DNA from: Clostridia bacterium
GTDB lineage: Bacteria > Bacillota > Clostridia > Christensenellales > Aristaeellaceae
Assembly (NCBI GenBank): GCA_017465155.1
Contig: JAFTWV010000126.1
Coordinates: 1 to 39,997, forward strand
Reading direction: 5' to 3'
Length of the DNA: 39,997 bases
The position numbers and the translations under genes are program-made. The notes beneath the pieces were generated by a model. That model ran no database searches, had not been told where the DNA came from, and was given only the letters and a program-made list of their open reading frames with translations. Shown here one piece after another: positions 18,150 to 26,812 of this stretch. Numbering within the stretch: position 1 is the first letter of the stretch; every line of letters begins with the position of its first letter.

Positions 18150-18177
18150 CCCCTGCTTTGCATCAGCAGGGCAGGGG
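18150..18177 (+). repeat. Intra-operon hairpin between permease and binding-protein genes
   Basis: CCCCTGC (18150-18156) can pair with GCAGGGG (18171-18177); alternatively CCCTGCT (18151-18157) pairs with AGCAGGG (18165-18171) around a seven-base loop. No T-run follows, so it is not a normal terminator. Such hairpins can protect mRNA segments or set unequal expression. Confidence 0.6.
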
Positions 18178-18253
18178 AGACAGGACTCTGTTTCCCATTC
18201 AGAATCAAAGCCGCGAGTCGGCTATGATTACATTTTATAAGGAGGGTACCCCA

Positions 18254-19684
18254 ATGAAAAAGCTGGTTTCCCTGGTGCTGGCTCTGTGCATGGCGCTGTC
18301 CCTGTGCTCCTTCGCGAGCGCTGAGGCTGCCTACAACATGCCTGCCATGAACACCACCGACCCCATCACCCTGTCCGTCATGACCTGGGACGACTTCGAG
18401 ATGGCTGAAGCGCTGGCCGCTTCCTTCACCGAGCTGTATCCCAACATCACTGTCGAGATCGTTCGCACCACCACCGCGAACGTCACCGCGGATCTGACCA
18501 ACTACGCCGCGGCTGGCACGCTGCCGGACATCTTCTTCTTCCTCGACATCGATCCTCTGCTGGCCAGCCCCTATCTGGCTGACATCACCGAGTACATCGA
18601 GAACGACGAAGAGGCCCAGACCAAGCTGTATCCGACTCTGCGCAAGATTGGCTACATCGATGGCAAGCGCTGCTACTTCATGGCTGGTGAGTTCCTGCCC
18701 GCGACCGTGTACCTCGATGCCAACGTCTTCGAGACCCTGAACATCGAAATGCCTGGTCAGGACTGGACCTGGGAGCAGTTCGTTGAGCTGACCCAGACCA
18801 TGACCGATCCCTCTCAGAACATCTGGGCTTACACCAATGGTATGTATGCCCCCGTCACCTTCGGCCCCATCTCCCTGACCGAGAATGCGATCGGCGAGTT
18901 TGGCTGGAATGGCGAGAGCTACAACTTCGAGTCCGGCTGGGCCGAGGCTCTGGAGCTGCAGCAGGAGAATGTCCGTCTGGGCAACACCGCCGTGGCTGCT
19001 TCCGAGGAGTACATGGCGCTGCATGCTGATCAGGAATGGCCCGGCCAGACCGGTCACGTGGCTGTCCTGACCGACGCCTTCTGGACCCTGAACAACATCT
19101 ACACCAAGCCCCTGGCGCTGGATCGCGGCATCAAGATGGTGCCCTACAATCCTCCGGTGGGCGCCGAGAGCGGCGGCCAGCTGGCCTTCCTGGACAATGT
19201 TGCCATCTCTTCCGCTTGTGAGTATCCCCGTGAGGCTTATGAGCTGATGAAGTACCTGACCTGGGGCAAGGACGGCTGGATGAAGCGCTGCGAGCTGTTC
19301 CCCACTCTGGTTTGGGAAGACACTGAGAACAAGGCTTACGACGTGCCCAACTGCCTGCCCATGATCCAGGATGAAGAGCTGAACGCTGCGTTTGCGGATC
19401 TGATGCCTGACCTGGGCTACTGGAATGACTGGGCTTCCTTCATGGAGAACATCAAGAACCCCGTGACCTGGGGCGCCCGTACCATCCCCGGCTTCAACGC
19501 CTTCCTGGCTAACTACTACCTCGGCAACGACTTCAATGGCGTCATCGGCATTGAGGCTGCTGTGGACCAGGGTGTGGCTGATCCCTACGACTACGTCGAG
19601 GAGCTGGCTGAGCAGGGTAAGTACTACTACGAGCAGGCGATGGCCGCCTTCTTCGAGATCTACGGCCAGCCCGACGCTGAGTAA
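18254..19684 (+). CDS. Sugar ABC transporter solute-binding protein (family 1)
   Basis: A 476-residue extracellular binding protein. The signal peptide is residues about 1-23 (LVSLVLALCMALSLCSFASA|EA). The mature part begins with the typical ITLSVMTWDDFEMAEALAAS and TELYPNITVEIVRTTTANVT, then GTLPDIFFFLDIDPLLASP and a hinge-type C-terminal half. There is no conventional lipobox: the cysteine in LSLC has Leu at -1. The ATG at 18254 has AAGGAGGG upstream. Codon use is strongly biased to C-ending codons and CTG compared with the permeases, which suggests very high expression. It is the last gene of the operon, followed by a terminator, and probably serves the second permease pair. Confidence 0.94.
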   Translation: MKKLVSLVLALCMALSLCSFASAEAAYNMPAMNTTDPITLSVMTWDDFEMAEALAASFTELYPNITVEIVRTTTANVTADLTNYAAAGTLPDIFFFLDIDPLLASPYLADITEYIENDEEAQTKLYPTLRKIGYIDGKRCYFMAGEFLPATVYLDANVFETLNIEMPGQDWTWEQFVELTQTMTDPSQNIWAYTNGMYAPVTFGPISLTENAIGEFGWNGESYNFESGWAEALELQQENVRLGNTAVAASEEYMALHADQEWPGQTGHVAVLTDAFWTLNNIYTKPLALDRGIKMVPYNPPVGAESGGQLAFLDNVAISSACEYPREAYELMKYLTWGKDGWMKRCELFPTLVWEDTENKAYDVPNCLPMIQDEELNAAFADLMPDLGYWNDWASFMENIKNPVTWGARTIPGFNAFLANYYLGNDFNGVIGIEAAVDQGVADPYDYVEELAEQGKYYYEQAMAAFFEIYGQPDAE

Positions 19685-19756
19685 TTCCGGTTTATCTGAT
19701 TGACTCAGTGCAGGCTGCTGATGGTCCTCGGGACTTCGGCATGACCTGAACCTCCA

Positions 19757-19789
19757 GGGGAGCGGCTTTCGGGCTGCTCCCCCTTTTTT
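19757..19789 (+). terminator. Rho-independent terminator of the GH43/ABC operon
   Basis: GGGGAGC (19757-19763) pairs with GCTCCCC (19776-19782), followed by CTTTTTT to 19789. Confidence 0.93.
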
Positions 19790-19803
19790 CAAAGCCGGAG
19801 CGT

Positions 19804-19855
19804 GATAACCATTTGGATATCTGGCGTGATATGTCGAGATATCCAAATGATTATC
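19804..19855. repeat. 52-bp near-perfect palindrome
   Basis: Inner arms CATTTGGATATCT (19810-19822) and AGATATCCAAATG (19837-19849) are perfect, with a 14-base spacer. The outer GATAA (19804-19808) and TTATC (19851-19855) extend the pairing beyond one mismatch. No T-run follows. It lies 15 bases after a good terminator and about 80 bases before the -35 box of the GH51 operon. It may be an operator or a structured element; its role is unknown. Confidence 0.75.
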
Positions 19856-19935
19856 ATGTTGTTTTAAGCGCAGAGCTGTTTTGGTGCAGGCCTTGCAGAA
19901 GGGATTCCAAAGATACGGGGAGCTGCGCAAAGTGA

Positions 19936-19963
19936 TTGCAAATTGATAAACATGTGCTATAAT
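19936..19963 (+). promoter_or_regulatory. SigA-type promoter of the GH51 operon
   Basis: TTGCAA (19936-19941), 16-base spacer and a perfect TATAAT (19958-19963), about 30 bases before the ATG at 19995. Confidence 0.78.
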
Positions 19964-19994
19964 AACAGAAAAGGCCGTGTGAAAGGATGTTCAA

Positions 19995-21962
19995 ATGATG
20001 CGTTCTCTGCTTACGCGCAGCCTGCTGGTGCTGCTTTGTCTTCTGCTGCCGTCGTGCGCCTTTGCCGCAACGCTGACTGCGGACGCTGACGTAACCACTG
20101 TTGAAATGAGCGATACGCTCTATGGCCTGTTTTTTGAGGACATCAATTATGGTGCAGACGGCGGCCTCTATGCGGAACTGCTGCAGAATCGTTCCTTTGA
20201 GTATGAGGATATCCTTAATCCCCGTGCGATTGACCATTATAACGGCTGGGGCTTCAACCTGACCTTTGGCGCGAAGGGTAAGGCCACCGTCATGACGGAG
20301 GATCCGCTCAATATAAACAACCCCACCTATATGCGTGTTACCTGCGAAAAGGGCGATTACCGCTTTGCCAACCTGGGTTATCAGGCCACAACCCTTGCGG
20401 GCGGTGTGCCTGTGGAGGTAGGGAAGAACTACCGCTGCTTCGTGTACCTGCGCAATGCCGGCGATTTCAGCGGTACGGTGGAAGTCGCTCTGACAAAGCG
20501 TACCGGCAAGGCCATCGCGCAGGCGCAGACTCTGACCCTGACCGATGCATGGCAGAAATACGAGATGACCTTCACGGCGGCTTCGACTGAGGATGCGGTG
20601 CTGTCCTTCATTCTGCATGGAACGGGCAGCGTGGATGTGGATATGGCGTCTCTCATGCCGGCGGACGCCTTCGGTGCAGACTGGCCTGGCGGCGGTCTCC
20701 GCAGCGATCTTGTGCAGGCACTGATGGATCTGAATCCTTCCTTCCTGCGTTTCCCCGGCGGATGTATCGTTGAAGGCTCCTACTACCAGTCCAATTTTTA
20801 CGATTGGAAGGACACAGTTGGCCCTGTCGAAACACGGAAGGAAAACTTTAACACCTGGGGCTATATGCAGAGCTATGGATTGGGATACTTCGAGTATTTC
20901 TGTCTGGCAGAGGCGCTGGGAGCGGAGCCGCTGCCGGTGGTTCACTCCGGCGTACTGTGTCAGGCCCGCGAAAAGAAGGAAGGGGATCTGACACTCAAGG
21001 AGGTACGCGAATATGCGCAGGATATCCTTGACCTGATCGAATTTGCCAACGGCGATGTAACGAGCACCTGGGGGGCGCTGCGTGCTGAAATGGGTCATCC
21101 GGAACCCTTTAATCTCAAGTACCTCGGTATCGGCAATGAAAACTGGGACAGCGTTTACTGGACGCGCTTTGACATCCTCTACAATTGCGTAAAGGAAGCG
21201 CATCCGGAAATAAACATCGTGTCCTCGGCAGGGCCTGTTGCGGAGGGGGCGCTGCCCAGCAGTGCATGGGCAACCATCCGTGCACGGTATCCCGATACGA
21301 TTGTGGATGAGCATTACTACATGTCCGGCGAATGGTTCCTCAGGAATACCAGTCGCTATGACAGGTATCCCCGCACGACGAAGGTATTTCTGGGTGAATT
21401 TGCGGCTCACGAGCCTGTGCAGTACAACGGACGACGTCCCAATAGCCTGTATTCTGCCCTGTGCGAGGCAGCCTACATGACCGGCCTGGAGCGCAACAGC
21501 GATGTGGTGGTCATGGCCAGCTATGCACCGCTGATGGCCCGGGAGGGGATGCAGCAGTGGACTCCCGACATGATCTGGTACAATTCCCGGGAGGTTATGC
21601 TGACGCCGAATTATTACGTGCAGCAGATGTTTGCCCGGACGGTAGGCGATCAGGTGGTTGCCAGCAGCTGCGAAAGCACCAATCAGTTGCTGTATCACGT
21701 CGTTACCCGCACGGCAGACAAGCTCTATGTGAAGCTCGTGAATGTTTCTGACAGCGAGGAGGACATGACGCTTTCCCTGACGAATGTTCCGGATGGAACG
21801 GCAGTCTACACGCGCCTTTCAGGCGAGAGGGACGCCATCAACAGCTTTACCACCAAGGATCGCGTTGCGCCCGTCAGCGGCGAATGCACCATCGCGGCTG
21901 GCATGGCAGATCTGCTCCTGCCGGCGTACTCCGTGACGATTCTGACGTTCGACCTGCAGTGA
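19995..21962 (+). CDS. Exported GH51 alpha-L-arabinofuranosidase with CBM4-like insert
   Basis: A 655-residue enzyme that removes terminal arabinofuranose from arabinan or arabinoxylan. The signal sequence (residues about 1-25) contains a possible lipobox (LPSC). The N-terminal GH51 strand (DTLYGLFFEDINYGADGGLY) is followed by a beta-sandwich insert at about residues 85-215 (carbohydrate-binding, CBM4-like, TLTDAWQKYEMTFTAAS). The catalytic barrel then carries FLRFPGGCIVEG, acid/base Glu382 (GIGNENWDSVYW) and nucleophile Glu468 (VFLGEFAAHE). A C-terminal beta-domain ends it. The ATG at 19995 has AAAGGA seven bases upstream. It is followed 37 bases later by a cytosolic GH51 enzyme, an outside/inside pair for stepwise arabinose release. 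Confidence 0.93.
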   Translation: MMRSLLTRSLLVLLCLLLPSCAFAATLTADADVTTVEMSDTLYGLFFEDINYGADGGLYAELLQNRSFEYEDILNPRAIDHYNGWGFNLTFGAKGKATVMTEDPLNINNPTYMRVTCEKGDYRFANLGYQATTLAGGVPVEVGKNYRCFVYLRNAGDFSGTVEVALTKRTGKAIAQAQTLTLTDAWQKYEMTFTAASTEDAVLSFILHGTGSVDVDMASLMPADAFGADWPGGGLRSDLVQALMDLNPSFLRFPGGCIVEGSYYQSNFYDWKDTVGPVETRKENFNTWGYMQSYGLGYFEYFCLAEALGAEPLPVVHSGVLCQAREKKEGDLTLKEVREYAQDILDLIEFANGDVTSTWGALRAEMGHPEPFNLKYLGIGNENWDSVYWTRFDILYNCVKEAHPEINIVSSAGPVAEGALPSSAWATIRARYPDTIVDEHYYMSGEWFLRNTSRYDRYPRTTKVFLGEFAAHEPVQYNGRRPNSLYSALCEAAYMTGLERNSDVVVMASYAPLMAREGMQQWTPDMIWYNSREVMLTPNYYVQQMFARTVGDQVVASSCESTNQLLYHVVTRTADKLYVKLVNVSDSEEDMTLSLTNVPDGTAVYTRLSGERDAINSFTTKDRVAPVSGECTIAAGMADLLLPAYSVTILTFDLQ

Positions 21963-21984
21963 TCAATCCGGGTGAGCCCGGTGA

Positions 21985-23499
<1,515 letters not shown>

Positions 23500-23553
23500 A
23501 AGCTGTGATGCCCCTGTTCAACCGCAAAATCTGATCAATCCATACAAAAAATG

Positions 23554-23595
23554 AGGCGCGTTTGTGCAAGAAATGAGCATAACGCGCCTTTTTTT
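23554..23595 (+). terminator. Rho-independent terminator of the GH51 operon
   Basis: AGGCGCGTT and AACGCGCCT form a nine-pair stem around an 18-base loop and are followed by a run of T. Confidence 0.92.
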
Positions 23596-23670
23596 GTGTA
23601 GTGTATTCAGAAAATGTGTGTTAATATGGTAATAAATAAACCGTTCTGAACATGAAAGGGGAGGACGTAG

Positions 23671-24888
23671 ATGAAAAAGCTGATGTCTCTCGTACTGGCG
23701 GTGTTGATGTGCCTGTCATGCTCTGCCATTGCAGAGGAGGAGCGCGGTGCGCTGGAGTATCAGCCGCTGAAGGAGCTGACGGTTCCGCTGGGCTTCACTA
23801 TGGGCGCGCCGCTGAGCTACAACCAGATGGCTGACGGGCAATATCTCAAGCTGCTGAGGCATCATTTTGATACCATCACGACGACGAACGAGATGAAGGC
23901 ATACTCTCTTCTGGATCAGCGGGCGAGCCAGCGCAGCAGCGATGGCATGCCTGTCATGAACTACACAAAGGCTGATAAGATGGTCTCGTGGGCTCAGAAG
24001 GCGGGCCTGAAGGTGCGTGGTCACGTGCTGGTCTGGGATGCATATATGACCCAGTGGTTCTTCCACGAGGGATATGACGTATCGAAGCCTATTGCGGATC
24101 AGGAAACCATGCGGCAGCGTGTGCAGTCCTATATTGAGGACGTGATCTGCCATTTTGAAGAAAAATTCCCTGGTGTGGTATACTGCTGGGATGTGGTAAA
24201 CGAAGCCGTGGGCGACAATGCCGGCGAATATGTTCCCAGCGATGCGCGCCATGTTCGCACCAAGCGCAACGGCGCGGCAAATCCTTTCTACGAGTATGTC
24301 GGAGAGGATTATGTGGAGCTTTCCTTCCTGTACGCGAGGGATACCGTTGATCGCCTTGGTGCGGATATCAAGCTGTTCTACAATGATTACAGCTCCTTCT
24401 ACGAAAACAAGCGAAATGCCATCAAGACGCTCGTGGAGAGCATCAACAGCTATGCTGTGGACGAAAATGGAAATCCCAGGAAGCTGATCGACGGCGTGGG
24501 TATGCAGGGCTATATTGGCGGCTACGGCACCCAGAGCGGCTGCTTCTCCAACAATGACCTGGCGCTGATCAAGAAGTCCATTCAGGAATACGCAGCACTG
24601 GGTGTTCAGGTGCAGCTGACGGAAATGTCCGTCCGCAATTACAGGGTGGAAGAAGATGCACAGCATGCGGAGTACTATGGCCGCCTCTTCAAGGTGTTTG
24701 CCAGTGTCAACAGCGGCGATGCAAGACCTTTGACCAGCGTGGCCATCTGGGGCGTGAAGGATTGCAACGACCTGCCCACCAACCATTATACATACAAACT
24801 CAACGGCCCCTACTGCGGTCTGTTCGACCTGAAGCTTAATGTCAAGAATGCGTTTAAGACCGTGTATGCGCAGCTTGGTGGCGAGTAA
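23671..24888 (+). CDS. Secreted GH10 glycosidase (xylanase-like, variant active site)
   Basis: A 405-residue exported GH10 protein, family activity endo-1,4-beta-xylanase. The signal peptide is residues about 1-21 (VLAVLMCLSCSAIA|EEE). The catalytic acid/base Glu178 (WDVVNEAVGD) and nucleophile Glu318 (VQLTEMSV) are both present, as is Lys76. Several usually invariant GH10 positions are changed. TNEMK has Thr72 where Glu is usual, and VWDAYM has Asp123 where VWH is usual. NDYS has Ser241 for Asn, GMQGY has Tyr281 for His, and TEMS has Ser320 for Asp. No carbohydrate-binding module is attached. The ATG has GGGGAGGA upstream. I see no strong promoter in the 75-base gap after the terminator. It is probably a divergent xylanase subgroup, and the substrate is uncertain. 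Confidence 0.9.
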   Translation: MKKLMSLVLAVLMCLSCSAIAEEERGALEYQPLKELTVPLGFTMGAPLSYNQMADGQYLKLLRHHFDTITTTNEMKAYSLLDQRASQRSSDGMPVMNYTKADKMVSWAQKAGLKVRGHVLVWDAYMTQWFFHEGYDVSKPIADQETMRQRVQSYIEDVICHFEEKFPGVVYCWDVVNEAVGDNAGEYVPSDARHVRTKRNGAANPFYEYVGEDYVELSFLYARDTVDRLGADIKLFYNDYSSFYENKRNAIKTLVESINSYAVDENGNPRKLIDGVGMQGYIGGYGTQSGCFSNNDLALIKKSIQEYAALGVQVQLTEMSVRNYRVEEDAQHAEYYGRLFKVFASVNSGDARPLTSVAIWGVKDCNDLPTNHYTYKLNGPYCGLFDLKLNVKNAFKTVYAQLGGE

Positions 24889-24902
24889 GTAAAGCAGAAT
24901 AC

Positions 24903-24941
24903 AAAAAACGGGCAGCGTCTGCGTGTAACAGGCCCTGCCCG
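24903..24941 (-). terminator. Rho-independent terminator after the sufB-like gene
   Basis: CGGGCAG (24909-24915) pairs with CTGCCCG (24935-24941). On the minus strand the stem is followed by six T (24908-24903). On the plus strand it may also hinder read-through from the GH10 gene. Confidence 0.85.
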
Positions 24942-24945
24942 CGGT

Positions 24946-25866
24946 TTATTTCAGGAAACCGTTGATGATCTGTTCTTCGGCTTCTGCTTCGGTCAGGCCG
25001 AGGGTCATCAACTTGATGATCTGTTCACCCGCGATCTTGCCGATGGCGGCCTCGTGGATCAGTGCGGCGTCGATGTCGTTTGCCTCCAGCTGGGGGATGG
25101 CGAGGATCTTGGCCTGATCCATGATGATCGCATCGCATTCGGTATGGCCGGTGCAGGGTGCATTACCGGTGATGCGGCTGTCAAACTTCTGGTAGGACAT
25201 ATCACGGGCCACTGAGCGGCTGACCACGTCGGTGGAGGCGCCGGCGCCGTTGAGGTTCACGAAGTAGCTGCTGATGGCTTCCTGATCGCCGTGGGTCATC
25301 AGACGCTCCCGGACGACAAGCGATGCACCTGCTGCCAGGTCCGCTGTGGTGACGCGGTTGGTGTTGTCCACGCCCTTGATCTGTACCATTTCCATTTCCA
25401 TGCTGCTGCCGGCTTCCATGGTGACTTCGGTCACGGGATTGAGGATGCGCTTGCCTGTGCCCTCGCCGGAACCGTAGTGCTTTTCAACATACTTAACCTT
25501 TGCGTTTTCGCCCACGAAGAAACGGTGAATGCCGTCGTGCTCGGAGTCCTGATCGCCGCAATTGTGGATGCCGCAGCCTGCGACGATAACCACGTCGCAG
25601 TTTGCGCCGATGTGGAAGTCATTGTAGACCATTTCCTTCAGACCGGACTGGCTGAGCACCACCGGGATGTGTACGCTCTCGTTCACGGTGCCGGGCTTGA
25701 TGTAGATATCGATACCCGAGCCGTCCTCCTTGGAAATGATGTCGATGTTGGCCGTCACATTCCGTGCGGCGGATACGCCGTTTGCGCGGATGTTGTACGC
25801 GCCTTCAGGAACTTCGTGGAGGTCGGCAACCTCCATGAGAATCCGCTTCTGAATTTCATCCATCAT
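24946..25866 (-). CDS. sufB: SufB/SufD-family Fe-S cluster scaffold protein (short form)
   Basis: A 306-residue SufB/SufD-type protein, much shorter than the about 465 residues of standard SufB. Visible are the beta-helix core (VVIVAGCGIHNCGDQDSEHD, then HRFFVGENAKVKYVEKHYGS) and a SufB-like C-terminus (CTGHTECDAIIMDQAKILAI, then DAALIHEAAIGKIAGEQI). That part contains the Cys, Glu and His residues used by SufB. It begins inside the stop of the ATPase gene (TGATG overlap), so they are coupled. No sufD, sufS or sufU is present. This matches the two-gene minimal SUF-like arrangement (SmsC-SmsB) described for many anaerobes. Its role is Fe-S cluster assembly in the cytosol. Confidence 0.88.
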   Translation of the reverse strand: MMDEIQKRILMEVADLHEVPEGAYNIRANGVSAARNVTANIDIISKEDGSGIDIYIKPGTVNESVHIPVVLSQSGLKEMVYNDFHIGANCDVVIVAGCGIHNCGDQDSEHDGIHRFFVGENAKVKYVEKHYGSGEGTGKRILNPVTEVTMEAGSSMEMEMVQIKGVDNTNRVTTADLAAGASLVVRERLMTHGDQEAISSYFVNLNGAGASTDVVSRSVARDMSYQKFDSRITGNAPCTGHTECDAIIMDQAKILAIPQLEANDIDAALIHEAAIGKIAGEQIIKLMTLGLTEAEAEEQIINGFLK

Positions 25867-26606
25867 CAGGCGCCTCCCTTCGTCAGCTGTGCGCAGGCGT
25901 TGACTGCTGCCGGAGTGCCCAGAAGCGTCGGCAGCACATCCTCACGGGAACCGTGGTTCAGGATGTGTCCGCTGCCCAGCACGATGATTTCGTCTGCGAT
26001 ATTCAGGATACGCTCCTGATGGCTGATGACGAGGATGGTGCGGTCGGAATTGACCTTGCGCATCCGTTCAAACACCTCGATCAGGCTCTTGAAGCTCCAC
26101 AAGTCAATGCCGGCCTCAGGCTCATCAAACACGCTCAGCGCCGTTCCGCGGGCCAGAACTGTAGCGATTTCAATGCGCTTAAGCTCGCCGCCGGAAAGGC
26201 TGCCGTTGACCTCGCGGTCGATATAATCCCGGGCGCACAGGCCGACCTCGCTCAGATATGCGCAGGCATCGCCCACAGAGAGCTTCTTCCCGCTGGCGAT
26301 GCGCAGCAGATCAATCACGCGGATGCCCTTGAACTTCACAGGCTGCTGGAAAGCGTAGCTCACGCCCATATGTGCGCGCTCGGTGATGGATTTGTCTGTC
26401 ATGTCCACGCCATCGAGCAGGATGCTGCCGCCGGTGGGCTTTTCAATACCAGCGATGAGCTTGGCCAGCGTGGATTTTCCGCCGCCGTTGGGGCCGGTGA
26501 TTACTACAAAGCGGCCCTTTCCGATGGTCAGGCTGATATCATGGATAATCTCCTTTTCTGCCGTGTCAGCAGCTACGGCAAAGGAGAGATTCTTGATTTC
26601 AAGCAT
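25866..26606 (-). CDS. sufC: SufC-type Fe-S assembly ATPase
   Basis: A 246-residue ABC-type ATPase without membrane partner. Walker A is at residues about 38-46 (GPNGGGKST), the ABC signature is LSGGELKRIEIA, and Walker B is LSVFDEPEAGIDLWSF. The glutamate-proline pair DEPEAGID is typical of SufC rather than of transport ATPases. The final His is in VISHQE. The ATG at 26606 has GAGGT upstream, and the gene is expressed from the promoter at 26654-26683. It would drive the SufB-like scaffold encoded immediately after it. It is not the missing ATPase of the sugar transporters. Confidence 0.93.
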   Translation of the reverse strand: MLEIKNLSFAVAADTAEKEIIHDISLTIGKGRFVVITGPNGGGKSTLAKLIAGIEKPTGGSILLDGVDMTDKSITERAHMGVSYAFQQPVKFKGIRVIDLLRIASGKKLSVGDACAYLSEVGLCARDYIDREVNGSLSGGELKRIEIATVLARGTALSVFDEPEAGIDLWSFKSLIEVFERMRKVNSDRTILVISHQERILNIADEIIVLGSGHILNHGSREDVLPTLLGTPAAVNACAQLTKGGA

Positions 26607-26653
26607 TGGTATGTACCTCGATGCTCATTGATTGCGTAAATTCGCCAAAATTC

Positions 26654-26683
26654 ATACTACCACAGATGCAGCTCCTTTGTCAA
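26654..26683 (-). promoter_or_regulatory. SigA-type promoter of the sufCB unit
   Basis: On the minus strand TTGACA (26683-26678), 18-base spacer and TAGTAT (26659-26654), about 50 bases before the sufC ATG. No IscR- or SufR-like palindrome is obvious. Confidence 0.75.
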
Positions 26684-26776
26684 GGAATCGACAAGCAGCT
26701 GTACTGTCAATGGTATTATACCCGGGTATTGCCAGCCTGAAACATGCGTGCGGCGCCGGTTCTGCACTTAAGCAGC

Positions 26777-26807
26777 AAAAGTGCCGTCCCCGGAGCGGAG
26801 ACGGCAC
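26777..26807 (-). terminator. Rho-independent terminator after the GH13 gene
   Basis: GTGCCGTC (26781-26788) pairs with GACGGCAC (26800-26807). On the minus strand TTTT follows the stem. Confidence 0.8.
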
Positions 26808-26812
26808 ATGTA

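Noticed and set aside
18150-18177. Hairpin considered as an operon-internal terminator
   Set aside because: No T-run follows either stem; it is reported as a processing or stabilising hairpin.
23545-23573. Short words shared with 5260-5285 (CAAAAAATGAG and GCAAGAAA)
   Set aside because: The spacing differs, and in the second place the sequence is part of a terminator hairpin, so common regulation is not supported.
25866-26606. ATPase considered as the missing energy unit of the sugar importers
   Set aside because: The DEPEAGID Walker B context and coupling to a SufB-like gene identify it as SufC.
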